Shown: one piece after another, positions 51,805 through 59,852 of the stretch
How the letters are laid out: every line of letters begins with the position of its first letter
Numbering within the stretch: the stretch's first letter is position 1
Source: Synechococcales cyanobacterium GL140_1_metabat_312
GTDB taxonomy: Bacteria > Cyanobacteriota > Cyanobacteriia > Leptolyngbyales > Leptolyngbyaceae
Assembly: GCA_025351345.1 (NCBI GenBank)
Contig: JANXWB010000025.1
Location: forward strand, 1-64,000
Reading direction: 5' to 3'
DNA length: 64,000 nt
Position numbers and translations under genes: made by a program
Notes under the pieces: model-generated
What the model was told of the DNA's origin: nothing
Database searches by the model: none
The model's input: only the letters and a program-made list of their open reading frames with translations

Positions 51805-52683
51805 GTGAATGAGTTGCGATCGAAAACCCTAAAGCGAATTATTAGCAGCGTGGTGGGAATCGCGGTGGCCATTGCCATCCTTATTTTAGGCGGATGGTAC
51901 TTCACAATCGCGTTGGCTGTGCTGGTCTACTTGGGACAGTTGGAGTATTTTCGGATGGTGGCGGCAAAGGGGATCTTGCCAGCAGTACGGACGACGATGA
52001 TCCTGAGTCAAGCGTTGATCCTGATGTCTCACGTCAACCCAACCTTGACAGATGCGCTGTTGCCGATCGCGGGAACCTTGATTTGTTTTTATCTTTTATT
52101 TCAGCCAAAACTAGCCACGATCGCCGATTTATCTGCCTCCGTCATGGGCTTGTTTTATACGGGGTTTTTGCCTAGTTTTTGGATTCGGCTGCGCGATTTA
52201 GGTCAGAATGCGGTGAGTAATTTGCCGTTTGATGGATTTTGGCTAGCGGGCGCAACAGAATTGCCCCAAGGATTGAGGGTAACCTTATTAGCCTTTATCT
52301 GTATTTGGGCCGCAGATATTGGTGCCTATGTGATGGGCCGAATGGTTGGAAAAACCCCACTTTCTGACATCAGTCCAAAGAAGACTTGGGAAGGTGCATT
52401 TTTTGGAACATTTGGCAGCATTTTGGTGGCGATCGTTGGGGCCAAAACCATGGGCTGGGGATTTTTTGGAGTAACGGGTGCGCTATTTGGGTTGATGATT
52501 GGAGTGGTGAGTTTACTGGGAGATCTGACAGAATCTTTAATGAAACGAGATGCTGGAGTCAAAGATTCTGGCGATCTAATTCCAGGTCATGGCGGCATTC
52601 TTGATCGGACCGATAGCTATTTATTTACAGCACCGTTGGTCTATTATTTTGTGACTTTATTCGTGCCATTGGTGAAGTGGTAA
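51805..52683 (+). CDS. cdsA: Phosphatidate cytidylyltransferase
   Basis: The 292-aa polytopic membrane enzyme makes CDP-diacylglycerol from phosphatidate and CTP, the branch point for phosphatidylglycerol. The CdsA signature is intact near the C-terminus: SLMKRDAGVKDSGDLIPGHG, then GILDRTDS. About eight hydrophobic helices precede and follow it. The start is uncertain. GTG 51805 has no ribosome binding site, while TTG 51814 is preceded by AGG at 51803-51805, eight bases away. The stop lies 8 bases from the converging NYN gene stop. Confidence 0.93.
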   Translation: MNELRSKTLKRIISSVVGIAVAIAILILGGWYFTIALAVLVYLGQLEYFRMVAAKGILPAVRTTMILSQALILMSHVNPTLTDALLPIAGTLICFYLLFQPKLATIADLSASVMGLFYTGFLPSFWIRLRDLGQNAVSNLPFDGFWLAGATELPQGLRVTLLAFICIWAADIGAYVMGRMVGKTPLSDISPKKTWEGAFFGTFGSILVAIVGAKTMGWGFFGVTGALFGLMIGVVSLLGDLTESLMKRDAGVKDSGDLIPGHGGILDRTDSYLFTAPLVYYFVTLFVPLVKW

Positions 52684-52691
52684 TTAAATGC

Positions 52692-53330
52692 TTATTTCCA
52701 ATCAGGAGAGTCATCTGATATTTTCCGAATTAAATCTTTAATGTCATTCAAATCAATAAACCGATCGGCAAGATTTATTAATTGCTCATTAGTATTAGCA
52801 CGAAGACTAAATAGCTCAATTTTGACACCACGGTAAGACAGCGTATCCACTGCATAATTTAGATCCCCCGTCCCACTAAGCAGCACCAACGTGTCGCAAT
52901 AATTTCCCAACATCAACATATCCACCGCCATTTCCACATCCATAGTTGCCTTCCGACTCCCATCCGGCAAGGTAATTAAATCTTTTGTGAAAACCCGATA
53001 ACCATTGCGCCGCATCCACAATAAAAACCCTTGCTGGCGATCATTCGCACGATCGATCCCCGTATAAAAATATGCCCGCAACAGAGGACGATCGTTCTTG
53101 AGATGAGCCAAAAGCTTCAAATAGTCAATTTCGATTTTCAACTGTAGCGCCGCATAAAACAAACTAGCTCCGTCAATTAAAATAGCAATCCGATGTTGTC
53201 GATGTAGGGGAGAGGATTTGTGCTGAGAAAGAAAACCTTCAGTAGGTATCAATGAAGCAGAATCATTATATGAAAAATCAGACACGTTACCGTATCCAGA
53301 GTTCCCTTCAAGAGGAGCATTGGACTGCAT
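52692..53330 (-). CDS. NYN domain protein (LabA/DUF88-like)
   Basis: This 212-aa protein has a PIN-like NYN domain at about residues 45-195: IAILIDGASLFYAAL (first Asp), RAYFYTGIDRANDRQQGFL, VDMLMLGNYCDTLVLLSGTGD (acidic pair), and YAVDTLSYRGVKIELFSL. Such proteins are putative metal-dependent RNases; LabA in Synechococcus affects circadian output, but this copy need not share that role. An N-terminal 40 residues are disordered. A 15-bp palindrome (TAAAGTT-G-AACTTTA, 53424-53438) sits 94 bases upstream. It converges with cdsA. Confidence 0.8.
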   Translation of the reverse strand: MQSNAPLEGNSGYGNVSDFSYNDSASLIPTEGFLSQHKSSPLHRQHRIAILIDGASLFYAALQLKIEIDYLKLLAHLKNDRPLLRAYFYTGIDRANDRQQGFLLWMRRNGYRVFTKDLITLPDGSRKATMDVEMAVDMLMLGNYCDTLVLLSGTGDLNYAVDTLSYRGVKIELFSLRANTNEQLINLADRFIDLNDIKDLIRKISDDSPDWK

Positions 53331-53423
53331 AAACAGTCTCCCAAAAAACTAAAGGAACATCAAAACTCACAAGTAAAAAATGAGATTAAAAACATAAATA
53401 CATAACAAAGTAGTTGATTTTAT

Positions 53424-53438
53424 TAAAGTTGAACTTTA
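53424..53438. promoter_or_regulatory. Perfect palindrome upstream of the NYN gene
   Basis: TAAAGTT-G-AACTTTA is a perfect 7-bp inverted repeat around a single base in the 278-base AT-rich interval between the NYN and DUF2993 genes. It is a candidate operator; no binding protein is known. Confidence 0.3.
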
Positions 53439-53608
53439 CCAAAGCTAATAACTGGTAGAAGCTACAGTTCTTATATTAATAATCCTATCCATAATGATTA
53501 ACATTATTCCAGAAATAATAGAAGTGTTAACCCATCTACATAGTCCCAATAGTCTCACTCCGCGTTCTATGGCAAGTTACAAAATTAGGGCATATCAGAA
53601 TTAGGAAA

Positions 53609-54466
53609 CTAGGGTAGAACAGTAAGTCGGCCAATGCAAGATATCTTACCTAATTCGATCGTCACCTCAGTCATAGATGTACCCGAGCCGAGGTCGAATT
53701 CATAACCATTAAGTTCATTTATTGCCATACCTCGCTTAGCTTTTGCATGGGGAAGCCAGACCGGATTTTGGAGTGCGATTTTGTTAGGCTGGGTGAGCTG
53801 AAGTCCGGTACGAATTGCAATCTCGGTCGTATTACCCTGAGCATCACCCGAGCTAGAGGGTAGATTTCCAGACAAAATGATTAGGTCATCTTGTAACTTA
53901 GCTTTAAGATTTGTAATGGTCAAACGATTCTGAGAACTTCTATCGGCAGATCCCAAGATTCCCATCAAAAACTGGGTCACCGCCTGCTGAATCATCGGAG
54001 TACAGAGCGATCGGTTTAGATCTTCTTCAGATAACGATAGTTTGAGATCGATCGGAAATGCTGCTAATAGTTTTAACGCCTTGCCCCGCATCACTTGACC
54101 CAGATTAACTTGAATTTCTTGAGCCGTAAGCTGGAGATCCCGGATGTGGATACCTTGATAAACTGCTGCCACAACGGAGGCTTCAATTCTAGGGATCTTG
54201 CCCGCAAGAATCTGCCGATCGCCCGCCTGAATTGAAAGTTTAAGCTCTTCAAGATGTTCCGTTTGGGACTTTAACCAAAGCCGGATCGCCGGAGCCAAGA
54301 CCTTACCAATCAATCCTGGCGATCGTTTTGCAGTTTGGTCGTCAGTCAAGGTTTCGCTTAAGGCATCAGTCGCTGCGTCAGTCGCGCTACCAGTCGCTGG
54401 GTCAGTCAAAGCATCAGCAAAAGCATCGGTCGAATTTTTTTGAATATCAGGCATCGATTCAGTCAT
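53609..54466 (-). CDS. DUF2993 family (LmeA-like) protein
   Basis: The 285-aa protein has an N-terminal low-complexity segment of Asp/Ala/Thr repeats (about 8-45) and then a DUF2993 domain (about 50-285; PAIRLWLKSQTEHLEELKLS, IPRIEASVVAAVYQGIHIRD). DUF2993 relates to the mycobacterial LmeA phospholipid-binding protein and is common in cyanobacteria. A signal peptide is not obvious, so it is perhaps a peripheral lipid-binding protein on the cytoplasmic or thylakoid membrane. The gene diverges from corA by 43 bases. Confidence 0.75.
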   Translation of the reverse strand: MTESMPDIQKNSTDAFADALTDPATGSATDAATDALSETLTDDQTAKRSPGLIGKVLAPAIRLWLKSQTEHLEELKLSIQAGDRQILAGKIPRIEASVVAAVYQGIHIRDLQLTAQEIQVNLGQVMRGKALKLLAAFPIDLKLSLSEEDLNRSLCTPMIQQAVTQFLMGILGSADRSSQNRLTITNLKAKLQDDLIILSGNLPSSSGDAQGNTTEIAIRTGLQLTQPNKIALQNPVWLPHAKAKRGMAINELNGYEFDLGSGTSMTEVTIELGKISCIGRLTVLP

Positions 54467-54509
54467 GGGAAGAGTATGGTTGAGGGCGTACCGAATTTAA
54501 GAATAGGCC

Positions 54510-55736
54510 ATGGCGCACCCCCGTTCATACCGATCGTCTCGGTCAAAATCATCTGGAGCGAGGTCATTTAGGCCATCAAGCCCAACAAAACCCGAATATT
54601 TCCGCGAGAGCATCGGCAGCATCCCCGGCACGTTAAACATTCGGCCCGAATCTGCACCGCCTGAGATCGATATCTTAGACTATGCATCCGATAGCTGCGA
54701 AGACCGGAGCGGAGTTACTCCTCTAGAAATTAAGGTCTACCTTGAGCATTCGTCCATAACCTGGATTGATCTCAAAGGCTTGGGTCATGAAGAGACGCTA
54801 CGTCAAGTGGGTGAAGTCTTTCAGTTACATCCCCTGCTCCTAGAAGACATCGTAAATGTCCCCCAGCGCCCAAAAGTGCAGGACTCAGCGAAACAATTGT
54901 TGATTATTGCTCGTATGGTGGTTTTGACCGGAACGCTGGACGAAAATTCGCTCCATTCTGCCTTCATAACGGAGCAAGTGAGCTTTGTGGTTGGATCGAA
55001 CTATGTCTTAACAGTTCAAGAAGAGCCAGATTACGACTGCTTTGAAACCGTCCGATCGCGTCTACGGGATGGCCGGGGCACAATCCGAAAAAAAGGAGCC
55101 GACTACTTAATGTATGCGCTACTAGATTCGATTATTGATGGATTTTTTCCGGTTTTAGAAGCTTACGGCGAAGCTTTGGAACTGCTCGAAGACGAAGTGG
55201 TCGCGAACCCAACGGCTCATACCCTTGAAAAAATTCATCAAATGAAGCGTGATTTAATTACACTTCGTCGCGCCATTTGGCCCCAACGAGATGCGATTAA
55301 TTCTCTAATTCGGGATGAAAATCCACTGATTGGCGACGAGGTACGGCTACATCTGCGCGACTGTTATGACCATTCCGTACAAGTAATGGACATGGTGGAG
55401 ACTTACCGAGAAGTCGCGTCTAGTTTGATGGATGTCTATCTTTCGTCCGTGAGCAATCGGATGAACGAAATTATGAAGTTTCTGACCGTGATTTCCAGTA
55501 TCTTTATCCCGCTGACATTCATTGCGGGGATTTATGGCATGAATTTCAATCCTGAAAAATCGCGGTTGAATATGCCAGAACTCAACTCGCCCTACGGGTA
55601 TGTCATTTGTTTGGGGGTGATGGCCAGCGTGGCCGTCGGTATGGTGACATTTTTTTGGCGTAAGGGCTGGTTTAGCAACTATGCCATGCAGCCCAGGTCC
55701 AAATCTTACGATCGTAGTCGTCGTAATTCTTCTTGA
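54510..55736 (+). CDS. corA: Magnesium/cobalt transporter CorA
   Basis: This 408-aa transporter has a disordered basic N-terminus (about 1-35) and a large cytosolic domain (about 45-345) with a long stalk helix. Two C-terminal membrane helices are joined by the family signature YGMNF. A CorA-typical LEDIVNVPQRPKVQ segment lies in the cytosolic part. It imports Mg2+ and related ions as a pentamer. The C-terminus (Arg/Ser-rich) overlaps the tail of the converging phasin-like gene by 31 bases. Confidence 0.94.
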   Translation: MAHPRSYRSSRSKSSGARSFRPSSPTKPEYFRESIGSIPGTLNIRPESAPPEIDILDYASDSCEDRSGVTPLEIKVYLEHSSITWIDLKGLGHEETLRQVGEVFQLHPLLLEDIVNVPQRPKVQDSAKQLLIIARMVVLTGTLDENSLHSAFITEQVSFVVGSNYVLTVQEEPDYDCFETVRSRLRDGRGTIRKKGADYLMYALLDSIIDGFFPVLEAYGEALELLEDEVVANPTAHTLEKIHQMKRDLITLRRAIWPQRDAINSLIRDENPLIGDEVRLHLRDCYDHSVQVMDMVETYREVASSLMDVYLSSVSNRMNEIMKFLTVISSIFIPLTFIAGIYGMNFNPEKSRLNMPELNSPYGYVICLGVMASVAVGMVTFFWRKGWFSNYAMQPRSKSYDRSRRNSS

Positions 55737-56149
55737 AGTTCAGCCACTTGACGCCGCATGTCTTCAACAGGATTGCCGCTACTTTCAGATTTAGGAGCTT
55801 GCTCTGGCTTGACAACCTCTGACTGAGCGGTTGAATTACTCGCTGAATTGCTCTTCGAGGCAGAACCCTCATCCACAATCTCAATACGACGGGGTTCTCT
55901 AGGGGTGCCTTCTGGTTTTTGAGCTTGTTGGGCAAGATTTTCAAATTCCTGCTGAGCCGTCTTCATTTTTTCATCCACATAGCGCCGGGCTTCTTCTGTG
56001 GTCATTTCCCCGCGCTCTACCATTTCGTCCACCAGCTTTTGCAGTTGCCCCCCAAACTCGCCCAACTTATTTCCCGCCTTTTCCCCCGCATAGGATGCCG
56101 CCCCGATACCGATATAGACTGCCCTTTGTACCAAGTCACTCAAGCTCAT
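55706..56149 (-). CDS. Phasin-family-like coiled-coil protein
   Basis: The 147-aa product has an N-terminal Ala/Gly-rich amphipathic helix (LVQRAVYIGIGAASYAGEKA), a helical region (about 30-75, LVDEMVERGEMTTEEARRYVDE), a Ser/Pro/acidic linker, and a C-terminal short coiled coil (MRRQVAELQEELRRLRS). This is the layout of small cyanobacterial phasin-like proteins, though granule binding is unproven. Its ATG overlaps the stop of an upstream short frame by 4 bases (ATGA), suggesting translational coupling. Its 3' end overlaps corA by 31 bases on the opposite strand. Confidence 0.65.
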   Translation of the reverse strand: MSLSDLVQRAVYIGIGAASYAGEKAGNKLGEFGGQLQKLVDEMVERGEMTTEEARRYVDEKMKTAQQEFENLAQQAQKPEGTPREPRRIEIVDEGSASKSNSASNSTAQSEVVKPEQAPKSESSGNPVEDMRRQVAELQEELRRLRS

Positions 56150-56358
56150 GGGTTGCGCCTCCAGAAAATAGATTCAATACTGCCGTCTACCTCTAGGATA
56201 GCGGTCATTCCGAAGGAACTTAGGTCGTAAGCCGCCCCTAAAATAAGTCGTAGTTTCCGATCGTAAGAATACAAAGGAATCCATGGTATATTGAAATCTG
56301 ACTCGGACTCATGCGGTTTCAACGCCCAAATTTTGTCAGGACCGGAAGGTAGCAGCAA
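56146..56358 (-). CDS. Short conserved-looking protein, possibly frameshifted or 5'-truncated
   Basis: This frame encodes 70 residues from a TTG at 56358 and looks protein-like: LLLPSGPDKIWALKPHE, then IPLYSYDRKLRLILGAAYDL. I cannot name a family. Another frame immediately upstream starts with GTG at 56417 and reads NFSKNAEDPDFTPVPSIP before losing sense near 56360. Joining the two by one extra base would give a continuous product of about 90 residues. It may be a single gene with a frameshift (mutation, sequencing error or recoding) or a TTG-initiated short gene. Its stop overlaps the phasin-like start (ATGA), which supports it being translated. Confidence 0.4.
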   Translation of the reverse strand: MLLPSGPDKIWALKPHESESDFNIPWIPLYSYDRKLRLILGAAYDLSSFGMTAILEVDGSIESIFWRRNP

Positions 56359-56441
56359 TACGGGATGCTTGGGACAGGCGTGAAATCCGGGTCTTCTGCG
56401 TTTTTAGAGAAATTCACGTTCGATCCCCCCAAGCACCTGAC

Positions 56442-56801
56442 TTACAGGCATTCCACCGCCACCGGATTTGCCCGTCCCGACTTCATCATTATTGCTGCAT
56501 CGTCATGGTTTGGACAATGGTCGAGACCGATCGGATCTCCCATCACCACATGCCACTCGTGTAACTTGTAATGAACACAGCAGTTCGCCACTAAGGGATC
56601 GCGGGCCACAATTTCCCTAGCCTGCTCCATTGACTCCGCTTCAAACAGCAGCATTCCACCGCCTTTCTGCTTCCAATAGCCTGTTTGAGCATGGTGGCCG
56701 TTTTGGATCAATTCTTGGACAAATGCAAGATGGGCGGGGACATATCGATCGAAGGTGGGTTTATCGACAATTCCTTCTTCAATTTTGACAAACCAAGGCA
56801 T
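56442..56801 (-). CDS. YciI-like family protein
   Basis: The 119-aa protein matches the YCII-related fold: PWFVKIEEGIVDKPTFDRYV, HLAFVQELIQNGHHAQTGYW, then a GGGMLLFEAESMEQAREIVARDP segment with the conserved Asp-Pro, and YKLHEWHVV. YciI-like domains are alpha/beta-barrel dimers of unclear enzymatic role. The last 28 residues (after GDPIGLDHCP) extend beyond the usual family length. It lies on the minus strand, divergent from ileS. Confidence 0.8.
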   Translation of the reverse strand: MPWFVKIEEGIVDKPTFDRYVPAHLAFVQELIQNGHHAQTGYWKQKGGGMLLFEAESMEQAREIVARDPLVANCCVHYKLHEWHVVMGDPIGLDHCPNHDDAAIMMKSGRANPVAVECL

Positions 56802-56933
56802 GGACGGTTCCTTTCGGTGGATTTAACAAAGGAAATTTTTAAGGATATTGAGGGTCCGGCTCATCAGGGCACAGGATGTTACTTCCCTTACCCCTTATAA
56901 TAAGCTTAATCCGATCGCAACTCGAATATCATC

Positions 56934-59822
56934 ATGGCGCTGACTGAACCTGGAAGTTATAAAGAAACCGTTAACCTTCCCCAAACCAAATTTGATATGC
57001 GGGCCAATGCGGTCAAGCGTGAACCTGAAATTCAGGCGTTTTGGACTGAGGCTCAGATTTATGAAAAGCTTGCGCAAGAGAATACGGGAGACCCCTTCAT
57101 CCTGCACGACGGACCGCCCTACGCCAACGGCTCACTTCATGTTGGTCATGCGCTAAATAAGATTCTGAAAGACATTATTAATAAATATCAGTTGCTAAAT
57201 GGTCGGAAGGTTCGATTTATTCCAGGCTGGGATTGCCACGGATTGCCGATCGAACTGAAAGTATTGCAAACCCTAAAACAAGATGAACGTAAAGCGCTAA
57301 CTCCGATCGCACTGCGGAAAAAAGCCAAAGAATTTGCCCTTGAAGCCGTCAACGATCAACGCGAAGGCTTTAAGCGCTACGGAGTCTGGGCTGATTGGGA
57401 AAAGCCTTATATCACCTTGGATCCGGCCTACGAAGCTGCCCAAATTGAAGTATTCGGGCAAATGTTTCTGAAGGGCTTTATCTATCGCGGATTGAAACCC
57501 GTCTACTGGAGTCCGAGTTCTCGTACAGCATTGGCAGAAGCGGAGTTGGAATATCCCGAAGGACATATTTCAACTAGTTTGTATGCTGCATTTGAAATGC
57601 TCACATTGTCGCCTGAATTACAAATGCCCTTTGATTCATTTTTGGGTGAATTAGGCGTGGCGATTTGGACCACAACACCTTGGACTTTACCGGGGAATTT
57701 AGCGATCGCAATCAATCCCGATCTGGTGTATTCCGTCGTTGAAGTGGGCGAAAACAATCCAACAAAATTTAAATATTGGTTAGTTGCAAAAGACTTGGTT
57801 GAGTCTCTTGCGGCCAAGCTGGGCGTAACGCTAGAAATCAAAGCATCGACCCTGGGTAAATTGCTGGAACATTGCACCTATCGTCATCCATTGTACGATC
57901 GCATCTCTGAAATCATTGTCGGCGGAGACTACATCACAACCGAAGCCGGAACAGGTTTGGTCCATACTGCGCCCGGTCATGGACAAGAAGACTACATTGT
58001 CGGTAAAAAGTACAATCTCCCCATTCTCGCACCCGTTGATGATGGCGGAATTTTGACCGAAGAAGCCGGAAAATTTGCGGGCCTAAATGTTTTAAAAGAT
58101 GCAAATCCAGCGATCATTGCTGCGATGCAAGAACTGGGTTGCGTGATCAAAGAAGAACCCTACCAACACAAATATCCCTACGATTGGCGTACAAAAAAAC
58201 CTGTTATTTTCCGAGCCACTGAACAATGGTTCGCATCGGTTGCAGGCTTCAGAGATGCTGCATTGGCCGCGATCGAAACCGTGACGTGGATTCCCTCCCA
58301 AGGTAAAAACCGTATCACTCCAATGATTGCGGAACGATCGGATTGGTGTATTTCTCGCCAACGTAATTGGGGCGTTCCAATTCCAGTTTTTTACAACACT
58401 GAAACCAATCAGCCTTTGATTACCGCCGAGACCATTACCCACATCAAAGCGATCGTGGCTGAACATGGTACGGATGCCTGGTGGGAAATGAGCCTTGAGG
58501 AATTGCTACCGGAACAGTATCGCAACGATGGCAACACCTATCGTCAAGGGTTCGACACGATGGACGTGTGGTTTGATTCTGGCTCGTCTTGGGCGGCGGT
58601 CGTGCAGCAACGCGAGGGCTTACAATACCCCGCAGATCTGTATCTCGAAGGTTCCGACCAACATCGCGGCTGGTTCCAATCTAGTCTTTTGACCAGCGTC
58701 GCCGTCACCGGACAAGCCCCTTACAAAAAAGTACTGACCCATGGCTTTGCGGTGGATGAAAAGGGGATAAAAATGAGTAAATCGATCGGCAATGTTGTCG
58801 ATCCATCCGTTGTAATTCTAGGCGGAAAAAATCAGAAGGAAGAACCGCCCTATGGGGCTGATGTGTTGCGCCTTTGGGTCTCATCTGTGGACTATTCCAA
58901 CGATGTCCCGCTGGGCAAGAATATGCTCAAGCAACTGAATGATGCAAGGGGCAAAATTCGCAATACCGCACGATTTTTATTAGGAAATCTCCATGATTTC
59001 GATCCTACTAATGATGCTGTGCCCTACGCCGAATTGTCAGAACTCGATCGGTACATGTTGCATCGAATGACAGAGGTATTTGCTGAAGTAACCGATGCAT
59101 TTGAAACCTACCAATTCTTCCGCTTTTTCCAAACCGTTCAAAATTTCTGTATTGTCGATTTATCTAACTTTTATCTAGACATTGCAAAAGACCGTTTGTA
59201 TATCAGTTCCGAGAATGCCCAGCGTCGTCGCAGTTGCCAAACCGTTCTCACGATCGCTCTAGAAAATCTCTGTAAAGCGATCGCACCCGTTCTCTCTCAC
59301 TTAGCTGAAGATATTTGGCAGTTCATTCCTTACGAAACAAGTCATAAATCAGTCTTTGAATCTGGCTGGATCAATCTAAATTCAAGCTGGATGCAGCCTG
59401 ATCTGGCTGAAAAATGGACAAAACTGCGGGAACTCCGGACCGAATCAAACAAGGTTTTGGAACAAGCACGAATGGCAAAAGAAATTGGTTCGTCTCTAGC
59501 CGCGAAACTCTTGGTTTATACCAATGATCCAGCATGGCGATCAGTACTCAATAGTTTGAATATGAACGATCGAACTCATGGAAACAATGTCGATGAGTTG
59601 CGCTATTTACTACTCGTTTCGCAAGTTGAATTAGTGGACTCGATCGATCGGATTTCAGGCATGAAGTTCTCAACTACTACCGAAACATTTGGGATTGGAG
59701 TAACGGATGCAGAGGGCGTGAAATGCGACAGATGCTGGAACTATTCAACCCATGTTGGTACATCTGAACTCCATCCTTTGCTGTGCGATCGGTGTGTTGA
59801 TGCGATAGATGAAAAATTTTAG
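56934..59822 (+). CDS. ileS: Isoleucyl-tRNA synthetase
   Basis: The 962-aa class Ia synthetase has the HIGH motif as HVGH (69-72), the KMSKS loop at 613-617, an editing domain (CP1, about 200-400; TTPWTLPGNLA, then GTGLVHTAPGHGQEDY), an anticodon-binding helical domain and a C-terminal zinc ribbon with two CxxC pairs (CDRCWN and CDRC). It charges isoleucine onto tRNA-Ile and hydrolyses mischarged valine. Length and domain order match bacterial type IleS. It ends 30 bases before a converging gene, with a weak hairpin between. Confidence 0.97.
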   Translation: MALTEPGSYKETVNLPQTKFDMRANAVKREPEIQAFWTEAQIYEKLAQENTGDPFILHDGPPYANGSLHVGHALNKILKDIINKYQLLNGRKVRFIPGWDCHGLPIELKVLQTLKQDERKALTPIALRKKAKEFALEAVNDQREGFKRYGVWADWEKPYITLDPAYEAAQIEVFGQMFLKGFIYRGLKPVYWSPSSRTALAEAELEYPEGHISTSLYAAFEMLTLSPELQMPFDSFLGELGVAIWTTTPWTLPGNLAIAINPDLVYSVVEVGENNPTKFKYWLVAKDLVESLAAKLGVTLEIKASTLGKLLEHCTYRHPLYDRISEIIVGGDYITTEAGTGLVHTAPGHGQEDYIVGKKYNLPILAPVDDGGILTEEAGKFAGLNVLKDANPAIIAAMQELGCVIKEEPYQHKYPYDWRTKKPVIFRATEQWFASVAGFRDAALAAIETVTWIPSQGKNRITPMIAERSDWCISRQRNWGVPIPVFYNTETNQPLITAETITHIKAIVAEHGTDAWWEMSLEELLPEQYRNDGNTYRQGFDTMDVWFDSGSSWAAVVQQREGLQYPADLYLEGSDQHRGWFQSSLLTSVAVTGQAPYKKVLTHGFAVDEKGIKMSKSIGNVVDPSVVILGGKNQKEEPPYGADVLRLWVSSVDYSNDVPLGKNMLKQLNDARGKIRNTARFLLGNLHDFDPTNDAVPYAELSELDRYMLHRMTEVFAEVTDAFETYQFFRFFQTVQNFCIVDLSNFYLDIAKDRLYISSENAQRRRSCQTVLTIALENLCKAIAPVLSHLAEDIWQFIPYETSHKSVFESGWINLNSSWMQPDLAEKWTKLRELRTESNKVLEQARMAKEIGSSLAAKLLVYTNDPAWRSVLNSLNMNDRTHGNNVDELRYLLLVSQVELVDSIDRISGMKFSTTTETFGIGVTDAEGVKCDRCWNYSTHVGTSELHPLLCDRCVDAIDEKF

Positions 59823-59843
59823 AGCCTGTATTTTTACAAGCTC
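59822..59843. terminator. Weak hairpin between ileS and converging gene
   Basis: GAGCCTGT and ACAAGCTC pair over 8 bp with one mismatch around an ATTTTT loop, immediately at the ileS stop. Weak bidirectional terminator at best. Confidence 0.3.
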
Positions 59844-59852
59844 TCTCAACCA

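Noticed and set aside
56395-56409. 14-base match to the tandem repeat unit near ndbB (CTGCGTTTTTAGAG)
   Set aside because: A shared 14-mer between two places in 64 kb is expected by chance.
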